Below are positions 13,545-19,831 of a DNA stretch of 19,831 nt, piece by piece. A program made the translations under genes and the position numbers. Each line of letters starts with the position of its first letter. The stretch's first letter is position 1. A model generated the notes under the pieces. The model had not been told where the DNA came from, searched no databases, and saw nothing but the letters and a program-made list of their open reading frames with translations. Source of the stretch: CAZFHZ01 sp964519015 (GTDB lineage Bacteria; Blakebacterota; Blakebacteria; Blakebacterales; CAYUVJ01); contig CAZFHZ010000061.1 of the NCBI GenBank assembly GCA_964519015.1, positions 1-19,831 of the forward strand, in the 5' to 3' direction.

Positions 13545-15899
13545 TCAGTCGGCGTCCGGTCTCAGGACGGCCTGGCACTTCGGGCAATAGAGGTGCTCCC
13601 CCTCCGTCCGGTTGGTCCGCTCGACCAGGAGGGGATACTCGCACACCGGACAGGCGCGGGCAACCGGCCGGTCCCAGGAAGCGAAGCGGCAACCGGGATA
13701 GCCGGTGCAGGAATAGAAGACCTTCCCCTTGCGGGACTGCTTCTCAGCCAGCGGCTGCCCGCATTCCGGGCAGGCCACCCCGATCAGCAGCGGCCGGGTC
13801 CCCTTGCACTCCGGGTAACGGGTGCAGGCCAGGAAGCGGCCGAAACGGCCGTTCTTGACGGCCATCGCCGCGCCGCACTCCGGGCAGACCACCCCCACCG
13901 GGACCGCCCCGTTGAGCGCCGCCTCCTCTTCCGGGAGCGGCCGGGTCTGCTTGCATTCCGGCCAGCCGCTGCAGGCCAGGAAGCGGCCCCGCCGCCCCCA
14001 CTTGACCACCATCGGCCGGCCGCACTCCTCGCAGGTCTGGTCGGTGCGCTCCTGGAGCTCCTGCTTGATGGTCCCGACGCGTCCGGAGGCCGCGGCCAGG
14101 TCACGGGCGAACGGTTCGTAGAACGCCTTCAGCACGTCCTGCAGGGTGTCCTGGCCCGACTCTACCTTATCGAGTTCCTCCTCCATCCGGGCGGTGAAGG
14201 CGACCTGGAAGATGTCGGGGAAGAGGTCGACCAGCAGGCCGTTGACCCGCCGGCCCAGATCGGTCGGCGAGAGGCTCTTGCCCGCCCGATCCACATATTT
14301 GCGTTCCAGCAGCACCGAGATGATCTGGGCGTAGGTGGAAGGGCGGCCGATCCCGTCCTGCTCGAGTTCCCGTACCAGGCTGGCTTCGGTGAAGCGGGCC
14401 GGCGGCTTGGTGAAGTGCTGCTCACTCTCCAGTTCCTCGAGGGTGGCCGGGCGATCCTCCTGGAGGCCGGCCGGCAACTGCCCCTCCTCCTCCTCCCCGT
14501 TTTCATCGTTCCCCTCCCGGTAGAGGGTCAGGTAGCCGTCGAAGATCAGCACCGAACCGGTGCTCCGGAAGGTGAGGCGACCGCCGGCGGTGAGCACGGT
14601 GGTCCCCTCGTACTCGGCCGGGTTCATCTGGGAGGCCAGGAAGCGGTTCCAGATGAGCTGATAGAGCCGGAACTGGTCGCGGTTCAGGTAGGTCTTGGCC
14701 TGCTCGGGGGGCCGGCCGAGGTCGACCGGGCGGACCGCTTCGTGCGCGTCCTGGGCCCCCTTCCCGCTCCGGTAGCGGCGCGGACGGGAAGGGAGGTAAC
14801 GCTTCCCCCACTGCTCCTGGATCCGCTCCCGGGCGGCGACGAGCGCCTCTTCGGAGACGCGGACCGAGTCGGTGCGCATGTAGGTGATCAGGGCCACCGA
14901 CCCCTCCCCCGGCACTTCCACCCCCTCGTAGAGCTGCTGGGCCAGGGCCATGGTCCGCTTGGCCGTGTAGCCGAGCTTGCGGGCGGCCTCCTGCTGCAGA
15001 GTGGAGGTGATGAAGGGGGGCGGTGGGTTGCGCTTGCGGGCCTTTCGCTCGACCGAGAGGATCCGGTAGGTGTTCCGGCGCGCCTCTTCGGCCAGCGCCC
15101 GGGCACTGGAGGAGTCCCCCACTTCGGCCTTAGCCCCGTCGATCCGATCGAGCACGCCCGGGTAGACCAGCGGCCCCTCTTCCCCGGGGCTGCTGAAGCG
15201 GGCCTCCAGCGTCCAGTATTCCTTGGGCTGGAAGGCCTCGATCCCATCCTCCCGCTCACAGATCAGGCGGAGGGCCACACTCTGCACGCGCCCCGCCGAC
15301 AGACCCCGGTAGAGCGCCTTCCATAGAAGGGGACTGATCTGATAGCCCACGATCCGGTCGAGCACCCGGCGGGCCTGCTGGGCGTCCACCTTCTTCCAGT
15401 CGATCCCGCTGGTATGTTCCAGCGCTTCGTTGACCGCCCGGCGGGTGATCTCGTTGAAGGTCAGGCGGCGGAAGCGCGGGTTGGCGGCGGGGTCCTTCTC
15501 CCCCAGGGCCACCGCCACATGCCAGGCGATCGCCTCTCCCTCCCGGTCGGGGTCGGTGGCCAGATAGATGGTTTCCGCCCCTTCGGCGGCCTTCTTGAGG
15601 GCGGCCACCGTCTTCGCCTTGCTGCGCAGGGCCACGTACTTCGGGCGGAACTCCCCCGATTCCAGATCGACCCCCAGTTCCTTCTGCGGCAGGTCGCGCA
15701 CATGGCCCAGGCTGGCCAGCACCTTGAATCCCCGACCCAGGTACTGCCCGATGGTCCGGGCTTTGGCCGGGGATTCCACGACCACCAGGGAAGGGCCACT
15801 CCCGGGCGCGGTCTGCTTCGCTGTCGCGCTCTTCTTCGTCGTCGCGCTCTTCTTGGCCGTCGCAGTCTTCTTCGCAGACGCGGTCTTCTTCGCGGGCAC
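13545..15899 (-). CDS. topA: DNA topoisomerase I (type IA)
   Basis: TopA relaxes negative supercoils. The 784-residue protein opens with a lysine-rich tail of five six-residue repeats (1-30). The Toprim domain follows with LVVVESPAKARTI (Glu42) and the metal-binding DPDREGE (116-122). The catalytic Tyr340 lies in LITYMRTDS. The C-terminus has three standard four-cysteine zinc modules (about 623-649, 672-698, 710-737) and a fourth, more divergent CPVC...CPKC pair at about 750-775. The start is GTG at 15899, five bases after AAGGAG; the frame is open to 16085 but that part overlaps the upstream gene. xerC follows after 12 bases. A lysine-rich tail is more often described at the C-terminus of TopA; here it is N-terminal and likely aids non-specific DNA binding. 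Confidence 0.97.
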   Translation of the reverse strand: MPAKKTASAKKTATAKKSATTKKSATAKQTAPGSGPSLVVVESPAKARTIGQYLGRGFKVLASLGHVRDLPQKELGVDLESGEFRPKYVALRSKAKTVAALKKAAEGAETIYLATDPDREGEAIAWHVAVALGEKDPAANPRFRRLTFNEITRRAVNEALEHTSGIDWKKVDAQQARRVLDRIVGYQISPLLWKALYRGLSAGRVQSVALRLICEREDGIEAFQPKEYWTLEARFSSPGEEGPLVYPGVLDRIDGAKAEVGDSSSARALAEEARRNTYRILSVERKARKRNPPPPFITSTLQQEAARKLGYTAKRTMALAQQLYEGVEVPGEGSVALITYMRTDSVRVSEEALVAARERIQEQWGKRYLPSRPRRYRSGKGAQDAHEAVRPVDLGRPPEQAKTYLNRDQFRLYQLIWNRFLASQMNPAEYEGTTVLTAGGRLTFRSTGSVLIFDGYLTLYREGNDENGEEEEGQLPAGLQEDRPATLEELESEQHFTKPPARFTEASLVRELEQDGIGRPSTYAQIISVLLERKYVDRAGKSLSPTDLGRRVNGLLVDLFPDIFQVAFTARMEEELDKVESGQDTLQDVLKAFYEPFARDLAAASGRVGTIKQELQERTDQTCEECGRPMVVKWGRRGRFLACSGWPECKQTRPLPEEEAALNGAVPVGVVCPECGAAMAVKNGRFGRFLACTRYPECKGTRPLLIGVACPECGQPLAEKQSRKGKVFYSCTGYPGCRFASWDRPVARACPVCEYPLLVERTNRTEGEHLYCPKCQAVLRPDAD
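15810..15899 (-). repeat. Five imperfect 18-bp tandem repeats at the 5' end of topA
   Basis: Five consecutive 18-base units (15810-15827, 15828-15845, 15846-15863, 15864-15881, 15882-15899) begin exactly at the GTG start of topA. They encode MPAKKT, ASAKKT, ATAKKS, ATTKKS and ATAKQT on the minus strand. Units share a CTTCTTC core on the plus strand with substitutions elsewhere. The copy number could vary by slippage without shifting the frame. Confidence 0.85.
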
Positions 15900-15925
15900 G
15901 GTCTCTCCTTCGGGGGCCGGCGGGT

Positions 15926-15984
15926 CCGGGCGTTCGGCCCGGTCCTTCAGGGGGGCCAAGATAGAGGGCCGCCTGCGGGGCGGC
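15926..15984 (-). other. Two hairpins between the exonuclease gene and topA
   Basis: The 97-base gap before topA contains GCCGCC-TGCGG-GGCGGC (15968-15984), 31 bases downstream of the exonuclease gene's final codon at 15999, and CCGGGC-GTTCG-GCCCGG (15926-15942) closer to topA. Reading leftward, the first is followed by CCTCTATCTTGG, which lacks a T-run but holds TATCTT, a possible weak -10. The gap may separate two transcription units, with a weak terminator and a topA promoter; neither is proven by sequence. Confidence 0.3.
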
Positions 15985-15996
15985 GCAAGCCCATTC

Positions 15997-17004
15997 TCAG
16001 TCGGGGGACTCGGCCGCCGGGGGGGTGCCCAGGAACCAGAACTGCTCATCGAGACGGTCCCAGGCGCTCCAGCGGCGGTCCTCACCGGCGTGCCGGTCGC
16101 GGATGTCGCGGAAGGTGGCCACCCGGGAATCGAGCGTGTCGAGGGCGAAGAGCACCAGCGCCTCCAGGGTCATGGGGGTAACCGGGGAGGCGTACTCGAG
16201 ACGCCCCTGATGGCTCAGGATCAGGTGACTCAGATGGCTCCGCGCCTCGGCCGGGAAGCCGGGCACCTGGTCGGCGATCCGCCGTACCAGCCGGTCCCCC
16301 ATCACGATGTGCCCCTCCAGCCGACCGGCGTCGGTGTAGTCGATGATGGTGTCGATCCGGTACTCCCAGATCTTGCCGATGTCGTGGAGCAGCGCGGCAC
16401 TCACCAGCAGGTCGCCGTCCAGCTCGGGGTAGAAGTCCGCACAGTAGCGGGCATGTTCGGCCATGTTGAGCGAGTGTTCGGCCAGCCCCCCCACGTATGC
16501 CTGGTGGCGCAGTTTGGCGGCCGGAGCGGTCAGGTAGGCCTCGAGCAGCCCCTCCCCCTCGAAGATCCGTTCCAGCAGTTCGCGCAACCAGGGGGTGGTG
16601 ATCCCGGCCCGCACGCCTTCCAGCCGGGCCTTCAGGGAAGCCCGCTCCTGGGGGCCTTCCGTTACGAAGTACTCCGCCGGAACCCCGCTCCCGGCGGGCT
16701 CGACCACCTCGAGCTTGATCTGGAGGCTCCCCTGGTAGGTGTCGACCTGGCCGCTCACCCGCACCACCTCCCCCTCGTGCAGCCGCCCGGCCAGGGGGGC
16801 ATGCTCCCACCCCACCGCCCCGATCCGTCCGGTGCGGTCGGCCAGCTCGAGGGTCAGGAAAGGCTCCCCCGTGCGTTTGGGACGCGTGCCCACCCGCACC
16901 AGGGCGAAGAGTCCCGCCACCGGATGACCCGGCTCGAGCTCCTCGATCCAGTCCCCTTTGTCGGGACCTTTTCCATAAAGATCGATCTGGTCGCCCGGAT
17001 GCAT
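15997..17004 (-). CDS. OB-fold/HD-domain 3'-5' exoribonuclease, YhaM-like
   Basis: The 335-residue protein joins an N-terminal OB-fold nucleic-acid-binding domain (about 28-105, with FLTLELADRTGRIGAVGWE) to a metal-dependent HD domain (about 155-300). HD-site residues are visible at His167 and His177 (HQAYVGGLAEH), His207-Asp208 (ALLHDIGK), His232, His265 (LILSHQG) and Asp289 (ALDTLDS). This OB-HD order and length match YhaM/CBF1-family nucleases, which trim RNA and single-stranded DNA from the 3' end. The EYASPVTPMTLEA stretch is characteristic. The ATG at 17004 follows GGAGAGGACCGGG. It lies 32 bases after the beta-CASP nuclease gene, suggesting a shared role in RNA turnover. The C-terminal tail (about 305-335) is unassigned. 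Confidence 0.88.
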   Translation of the reverse strand: MHPGDQIDLYGKGPDKGDWIEELEPGHPVAGLFALVRVGTRPKRTGEPFLTLELADRTGRIGAVGWEHAPLAGRLHEGEVVRVSGQVDTYQGSLQIKLEVVEPAGSGVPAEYFVTEGPQERASLKARLEGVRAGITTPWLRELLERIFEGEGLLEAYLTAPAAKLRHQAYVGGLAEHSLNMAEHARYCADFYPELDGDLLVSAALLHDIGKIWEYRIDTIIDYTDAGRLEGHIVMGDRLVRRIADQVPGFPAEARSHLSHLILSHQGRLEYASPVTPMTLEALVLFALDTLDSRVATFRDIRDRHAGEDRRWSAWDRLDEQFWFLGTPPAAESPD

Positions 17005-17036
17005 CCCGGTCCTCTCCCCGGCCCGGCGGCCGGTGC

Positions 17037-18437
17037 TCAGCCCTTTGTCAGCTCGAAGGTCTCGCCCTCGCGGGGGACAGAGACCTGCGGGAAGCCGGCC
17101 CCACGCAGGGTGGCGGCGAAGGCCAGACTCTGGGTCTCTTCTCCGTGAACCAGGAAGAGGTTAGCGGGGGGTGACGACATCCCCTGGAGGTAGGCGAGCA
17201 GTTCGTCCCGGTCGGCGTGGGTGGAGAGCCCGCCGATGAAGGCCACCTCGGCCCGCACCCGGCACTCGGAGCCCAGGACCCGGACCAGCTTCTCCCCGTC
17301 CAGGATCCGCCGGGCCAGCGTATGCTGGGCGCAGAAACCCACCAGGAGCACGGTGTTGCGATGGTCCTCCAGACCGTGGGCGAGGTGGTGCAGGATACGC
17401 CCCGCTTCGGCCATCCCCGAGGCGGCGATGATGATGCAGGGCACCCGCAGCTCGTTCAGCCGCTTCGACTCCTCCACCGTCTCCACGTAGCGCAGGCGCC
17501 GGAAGCCCAGGATGTCCTCCTGTTCGAGCCACTCGGAGGCCTCCCGGTCGTAGCACTCCGGGTGGCGCCGGAAGACCTCGGTCGCCCGGCGGGCCATCGG
17601 GCTGTCCACATAGATCGGGATCTCCGGCAGGCGGCGCTCGTTGAAGAGCTGGTGGAGCAGGTAGACCACCCGCTGGGTGCGCCCCACCGCGAAGGCGGGG
17701 ATGAGCACCCGCCCCCCCCGCTCCGCCGTCCGGCGCACCACCTGCTCGAGGCGGATTTTGAGGTCCTCCCCCCGTTCGTGCAGGCGGTCGCCGTAGGTGC
17801 TCTCCATCAGCAGCGCATCGAGCCCGTCGAGGGTGTAGGGGTCGCGCAGGATGGGCAGGTGGTCCCGCCCCAGATCGCCGGTGAAGCCGAACCGGAAGGG
17901 CTCGCTCCCGGAGGCCTCCTGCATATCCAGTTGTACTTGAGCAGAACCCAGTATGTGCCCGGCTTCCCGCAGGATAGCCTGTACGCCCGGTACCACTTCG
18001 AACCGTTCGTCATAGGCTTGCGGGACCAGCCGGGGGAGGGTCGCCTCCACGTCCCGGAGGGTATAGAACGGGGTGATGGGCTCCTCCCCGGGAGCCCGGC
18101 GTTTATTCAGGTATTCGGCATCCCGCTCCGCGATCTGGGCGGAGTCCTTGAGCAGGACCTCGCACAGGTCGGCGGTGGCGGCGGTGGCGTGGATGGGTCC
18201 GGTGAAGCCGGCCCGCACCAGGGCGGGGAGCGCCCCGGCGTGGTCGATGTGGGCGTGGGAGAGCACGACCGCGTCCACCTCCCCGGGTGGGAAGGGGAAG
18301 TCCCGGTTCTTCAGGCGCGCCTCTTCCCGGCGCCCCTGGAAGATCCCGCATTCCAGCAGGATCCGCCCCCCCCGGGTCTCGAGCAGGTGTTTCGACCCGG
18401 TGACGGTACGCGCTCCGCCGTGACAGGTCAGCCGCAT
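17037..18437 (-). CDS. Beta-CASP metallo-beta-lactamase RNase (YSH1/CPSF-like)
   Basis: This 466-residue protein is a zinc-dependent ribonuclease of the CPSF-73/YSH1-like branch of the metallo-beta-lactamase fold. Metal-site motifs are HAHIDHAG (61-68), AGHILGS (159-165, His161) and GDLGR (187-191, Asp188). Beta-CASP motif A is MESTYGDR with Glu212, and motif C is STHAD with His407; LVHGE (429-433) follows. The N-terminus MRLTCHGGARTVTGSKHLLE is characteristic of the group. There is no KH or other RNA-binding extension, so it is not RNase J, which is longer. The ATG directly follows the ompH stop with no gap, and a GAGGGG ribosome site lies inside ompH. It may act on RNA ends together with the downstream exonuclease; targets are unknown. 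Confidence 0.93.
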   Translation of the reverse strand: MRLTCHGGARTVTGSKHLLETRGGRILLECGIFQGRREEARLKNRDFPFPPGEVDAVVLSHAHIDHAGALPALVRAGFTGPIHATAATADLCEVLLKDSAQIAERDAEYLNKRRAPGEEPITPFYTLRDVEATLPRLVPQAYDERFEVVPGVQAILREAGHILGSAQVQLDMQEASGSEPFRFGFTGDLGRDHLPILRDPYTLDGLDALLMESTYGDRLHERGEDLKIRLEQVVRRTAERGGRVLIPAFAVGRTQRVVYLLHQLFNERRLPEIPIYVDSPMARRATEVFRRHPECYDREASEWLEQEDILGFRRLRYVETVEESKRLNELRVPCIIIAASGMAEAGRILHHLAHGLEDHRNTVLLVGFCAQHTLARRILDGEKLVRVLGSECRVRAEVAFIGGLSTHADRDELLAYLQGMSSPPANLFLVHGEETQSLAFAATLRGAGFPQVSVPREGETFELTKG

Positions 18438-19109
18438 TCAGGGTCGCCCCTCACCGGGAGCGCTCGGAGGCTTGATCCCGAGTTTGTCGAGCACCCGGCG
18501 GGTGAGGTCGAGGTCCTTGTGGCCGAAGACGATGCTGCCGCCGGCCCCGCCGGCATCGAAGATCAGGTCGTAGCCCTCCCCTTCGGCGATCTCCTTGATG
18601 GCGGCGTCGATGGCGTCGATGACCGGCTGGAGCAGTTCCTGCTCCTTCTGCTCCGCCTGCCCCCCGGGCGCCCAGATGTCGGTCTGGTATTTCCCGTAGT
18701 CCTCGAGCACCTTGGTCAGTTCCGCCTCCTTGGCCCGCCGCTGGTTGGGGGTGAACTGCCCGGTGCGCAGTTCGTTGCGCAAGGCCTCCCCGCGGTTGCC
18801 CAGGTCGGTCTGCTCCTGCTGCCAGGCATGCAGCTGGGCCTCCAGGGCGCGACGCAGGCCGGGCACCTGGGGATGCAGTTCCAGGACGGTCTGGGAGTTG
18901 ATGAAGCCCAGCTTGACCATGCGCCGGCCGGCCACCTGGGGAGCGGCCGGTTCCTGGTCGAAGGACGCCAGCACCCCCGGCGCGGCCCAGACCACCCCTT
19001 CGGCCCGGGCCGACGATACCGGCGGGACCGGCCGGCCGGTCAGGCCCCCGACCCCCAGGGCGATCACGGCACTCAGCGTGTAGATCCTCCACTCTCTCTT
19101 CGCAGCCAC
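18438..19109 (-). CDS. ompH: OmpH/Skp-family periplasmic chaperone
   Basis: Skp-family chaperones are trimers that hold unfolded outer-membrane proteins on their way to the BAM complex. The 223-residue protein has a basic, hydrophobic N-terminus (MAAKREWRIYTLSAVIALGV) consistent with a signal peptide or anchor. An OmpH core follows from VKLGFINSQTVLELHPQV (65-82). A charged coiled-coil (about 86-165) and the closing YDLIFDAGG...SIVFGHKDLDLT block (180-203) are typical of the family. The stretch 24-62 between signal and core is long and unassigned. The start is uncertain: GTG at 19109 gives a clean signal sequence and has GAGG eight bases upstream; another GTG lies 51 bases further upstream. 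It is first in an apparent operon with the two nucleases, preceded by a candidate promoter. Confidence 0.82.
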   Translation of the reverse strand: MAAKREWRIYTLSAVIALGVGGLTGRPVPPVSSARAEGVVWAAPGVLASFDQEPAAPQVAGRRMVKLGFINSQTVLELHPQVPGLRRALEAQLHAWQQEQTDLGNRGEALRNELRTGQFTPNQRRAKEAELTKVLEDYGKYQTDIWAPGGQAEQKEQELLQPVIDAIDAAIKEIAEGEGYDLIFDAGGAGGSIVFGHKDLDLTRRVLDKLGIKPPSAPGEGRP

Positions 19110-19170
19110 CTTCTCCGCCTCTCTCGTACGGGTTGCACCTGCCTCGCGGACTCGGGTCACTCCTCCCCTT

Positions 19171-19199
19171 AATGAAGCGATGCCGGACGGTTCTGACAA
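19171..19199 (-). promoter_or_regulatory. Candidate promoter for ompH
   Basis: Reading leftward, TTGTCA (19199-19194, five of six matches to the -35 consensus) is separated by 17 bases from TTCATT (19176-19171, three of six matches to -10). It lies about 60 bases before the ompH start, just after the RND terminator hairpin. The weak -10 keeps confidence low. Confidence 0.35.
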
Positions 19200-19228
19200 A
19201 CGAAGAGCCCGCGGGAGCAGCCGCGGGC
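19193..19228 (-). terminator. Intrinsic terminator after the RND transporter gene
   Basis: A perfect eight-base-pair stem GCCCGCGG/CCGCGGGC with a six-base loop (19207-19228) lies 30 bases after the RND stop codon. Reading leftward it is followed by TCTTCGTTTGTC, an interrupted T-rich tail. Position and orientation fit the end of the RND operon. The tail overlaps the candidate ompH -35. Confidence 0.75.
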
Positions 19229-19258
19229 CCTCGGGAGGCTCCCGGCCGGTGGTCGCCC

Positions 19259-19831
19259 TCAGTCGGGACCGACCGGGCCGCGCAGGATCAGGACCACCCC
19301 CCCCACCCCGCGCCGGAAGAACGTCTGGAGAGTGTCCATGAGTTCGTAGACCAGGGGGATAATGGTCAGGGTGAAGAAGGTAGCCACCGGCAGCGCCACG
19401 CAGATGGTGAAGGCCAGGGTGTACCACATGTCCTGTCCTTCGTGCGCCCCCACCAGCAGCGGGACGAGCCCGATCACGGTGGTGAAGGTGGTCATCAGGA
19501 TCGGCCGGGCCCGCTCCCGGGCCGCCCGCACCACCGCCTCCCGACGGGCGAGGAAGCCGCGCAGATGGTTGATGTGGTCGACCAGGATGATGGTGTTGTT
19601 GACCACGATCCCCCCCATCAGGATCACCCCGACGTAGGCCGACTGGTCGAACCCCTTGTCGAACAGGAAATAGCCCAGGAAGACCCCGATCAGGGCGAAG
19701 GGGACGGTCAGGATGATGGTGAAGGGATGGAAGAAGGATTCGTAGAGGGCGGCGGTCAGCATGTAGACCAGGACCACCGCGAAGATGAGGATCAGGGTGA
19801 GCTGCTGCTTCTCCTCCTCCGACTGCCAGAT
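19259..19831 (-). CDS. RND efflux transporter, C-terminal part (truncated by window edge)
   Basis: The frame is open to the right edge, so only the last 190 residues are visible. They hold C-terminal membrane helices of an AcrB/MexB-type RND permease: LTLILIFAVVLVYMLTAALYESFFHPFTII, then PFALIGVFLGYFLF, GVILMGGIVVNNTIILVDHIN, and RARPILMTTFTTVIGLVPLL. Segments resembling ALYESF, GIVVNNTIILVDHIN and RPILMTT are hallmark sequences of the family's second half. RND pumps use the proton gradient to export drugs, metals or other substrates. The short tail after the last helix (FFRRGVGGVVLILRGPVGPD) is unremarkable. Partner adaptor and channel genes, if linked, lie beyond the window; substrate class (HAE or HME) cannot be told from this fragment. 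Confidence 0.95.
   Translation of the reverse strand: MWQSEEEKQQLTLILIFAVVLVYMLTAALYESFFHPFTIILTVPFALIGVFLGYFLFDKGFDQSAYVGVILMGGIVVNNTIILVDHINHLRGFLARREAVVRAARERARPILMTTFTTVIGLVPLLVGAHEGQDMWYTLAFTICVALPVATFFTLTIIPLVYELMDTLQTFFRRGVGGVVLILRGPVGPD

Noticed and set aside
12589..13692. The hslV reading frame stays open far upstream, suggesting a long N-terminal fusion
   Set aside because: This stretch overlaps xerC and the end of topA in another frame, its translation is Pro/Arg/Gly-rich with no domain, and hslV has its own ribosome site and a family-typical N-terminus.
12630..15326. Nearly 900-codon open frame on the plus strand opposite xerC and topA
   Set aside because: It is an antisense shadow of G+C-rich genes; its translation is low-complexity Gly/Leu/Pro/Arg and the opposite strand encodes clear XerC and TopA.
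17217..19172. About 650-codon open frame on the plus strand opposite the beta-CASP gene and ompH
   Set aside because: Antisense shadow of two well-supported genes; no domain, no ribosome site, biased composition.

Overview
This window is about 19.8 kb of gene-dense, very G+C-rich chromosome from a diderm (Gram-negative) bacterium. The outer membrane is implied by TolC, TonB/ExbB/ExbD, an OmpH/Skp chaperone, an RND pump and a predicted beta-barrel. High G+C, many GTG starts with strong AGGAGG-type ribosome sites, and a TonB gene next to exbB and two exbD genes recall the Gemmatimonadota/FCB side of the bacterial tree. This is an impression from gene content, not a placement. No rRNA, tRNA, CRISPR array, insertion sequence or phage gene was seen. 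No gene-free stretch exceeds 300 bases.

Layout, left to right. (1) Positions 1-5487, minus strand: an efflux operon read yip1-like, tolC-like, HlyD/MacA-like adaptor, MacB-type ATPase, MacB-type permease, perhaps followed by another gene whose start codon lies at the window edge. (2) 5586-7818, minus strand: exbB, exbD, exbD, tonB, an inner-membrane energy-transduction module ending in a clear intrinsic terminator. (3) 8066-9677, plus strand: the only two rightward genes. One is a secreted TPR protein resembling the RMDN (regulator of microtubule dynamics) family. The other is an unassigned exported protein, probably a beta-barrel. They diverge from exbB across a 247-base intergenic region. 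(4) 9694-15899, minus strand: topA, xerC, hslV, hslU, argF, tightly packed. This is a known conserved neighbourhood, here without trmFO between topA and xerC and with argF at its end. (5) 15997-19109, minus strand: ompH/skp, a beta-CASP metallo-beta-lactamase RNase, and an OB-HD (YhaM-like) 3'-5' exonuclease. (6) 19259-19831, minus strand: the C-terminal end of an RND efflux transporter, closed by a terminator.

Functionally the window combines envelope work (two export systems, TonB energisation, outer-membrane chaperoning) with housekeeping (DNA topology, chromosome-dimer resolution, ATP-dependent proteolysis, arginine synthesis, RNA decay). Most of it is ordinary core genome. The least explained parts are the RMDN-like TPR gene and its barrel partner, the Yip1-like gene leading the efflux operon, and the lysine-repeat head of TopA. 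I found no convincing undescribed defence or mobile system.
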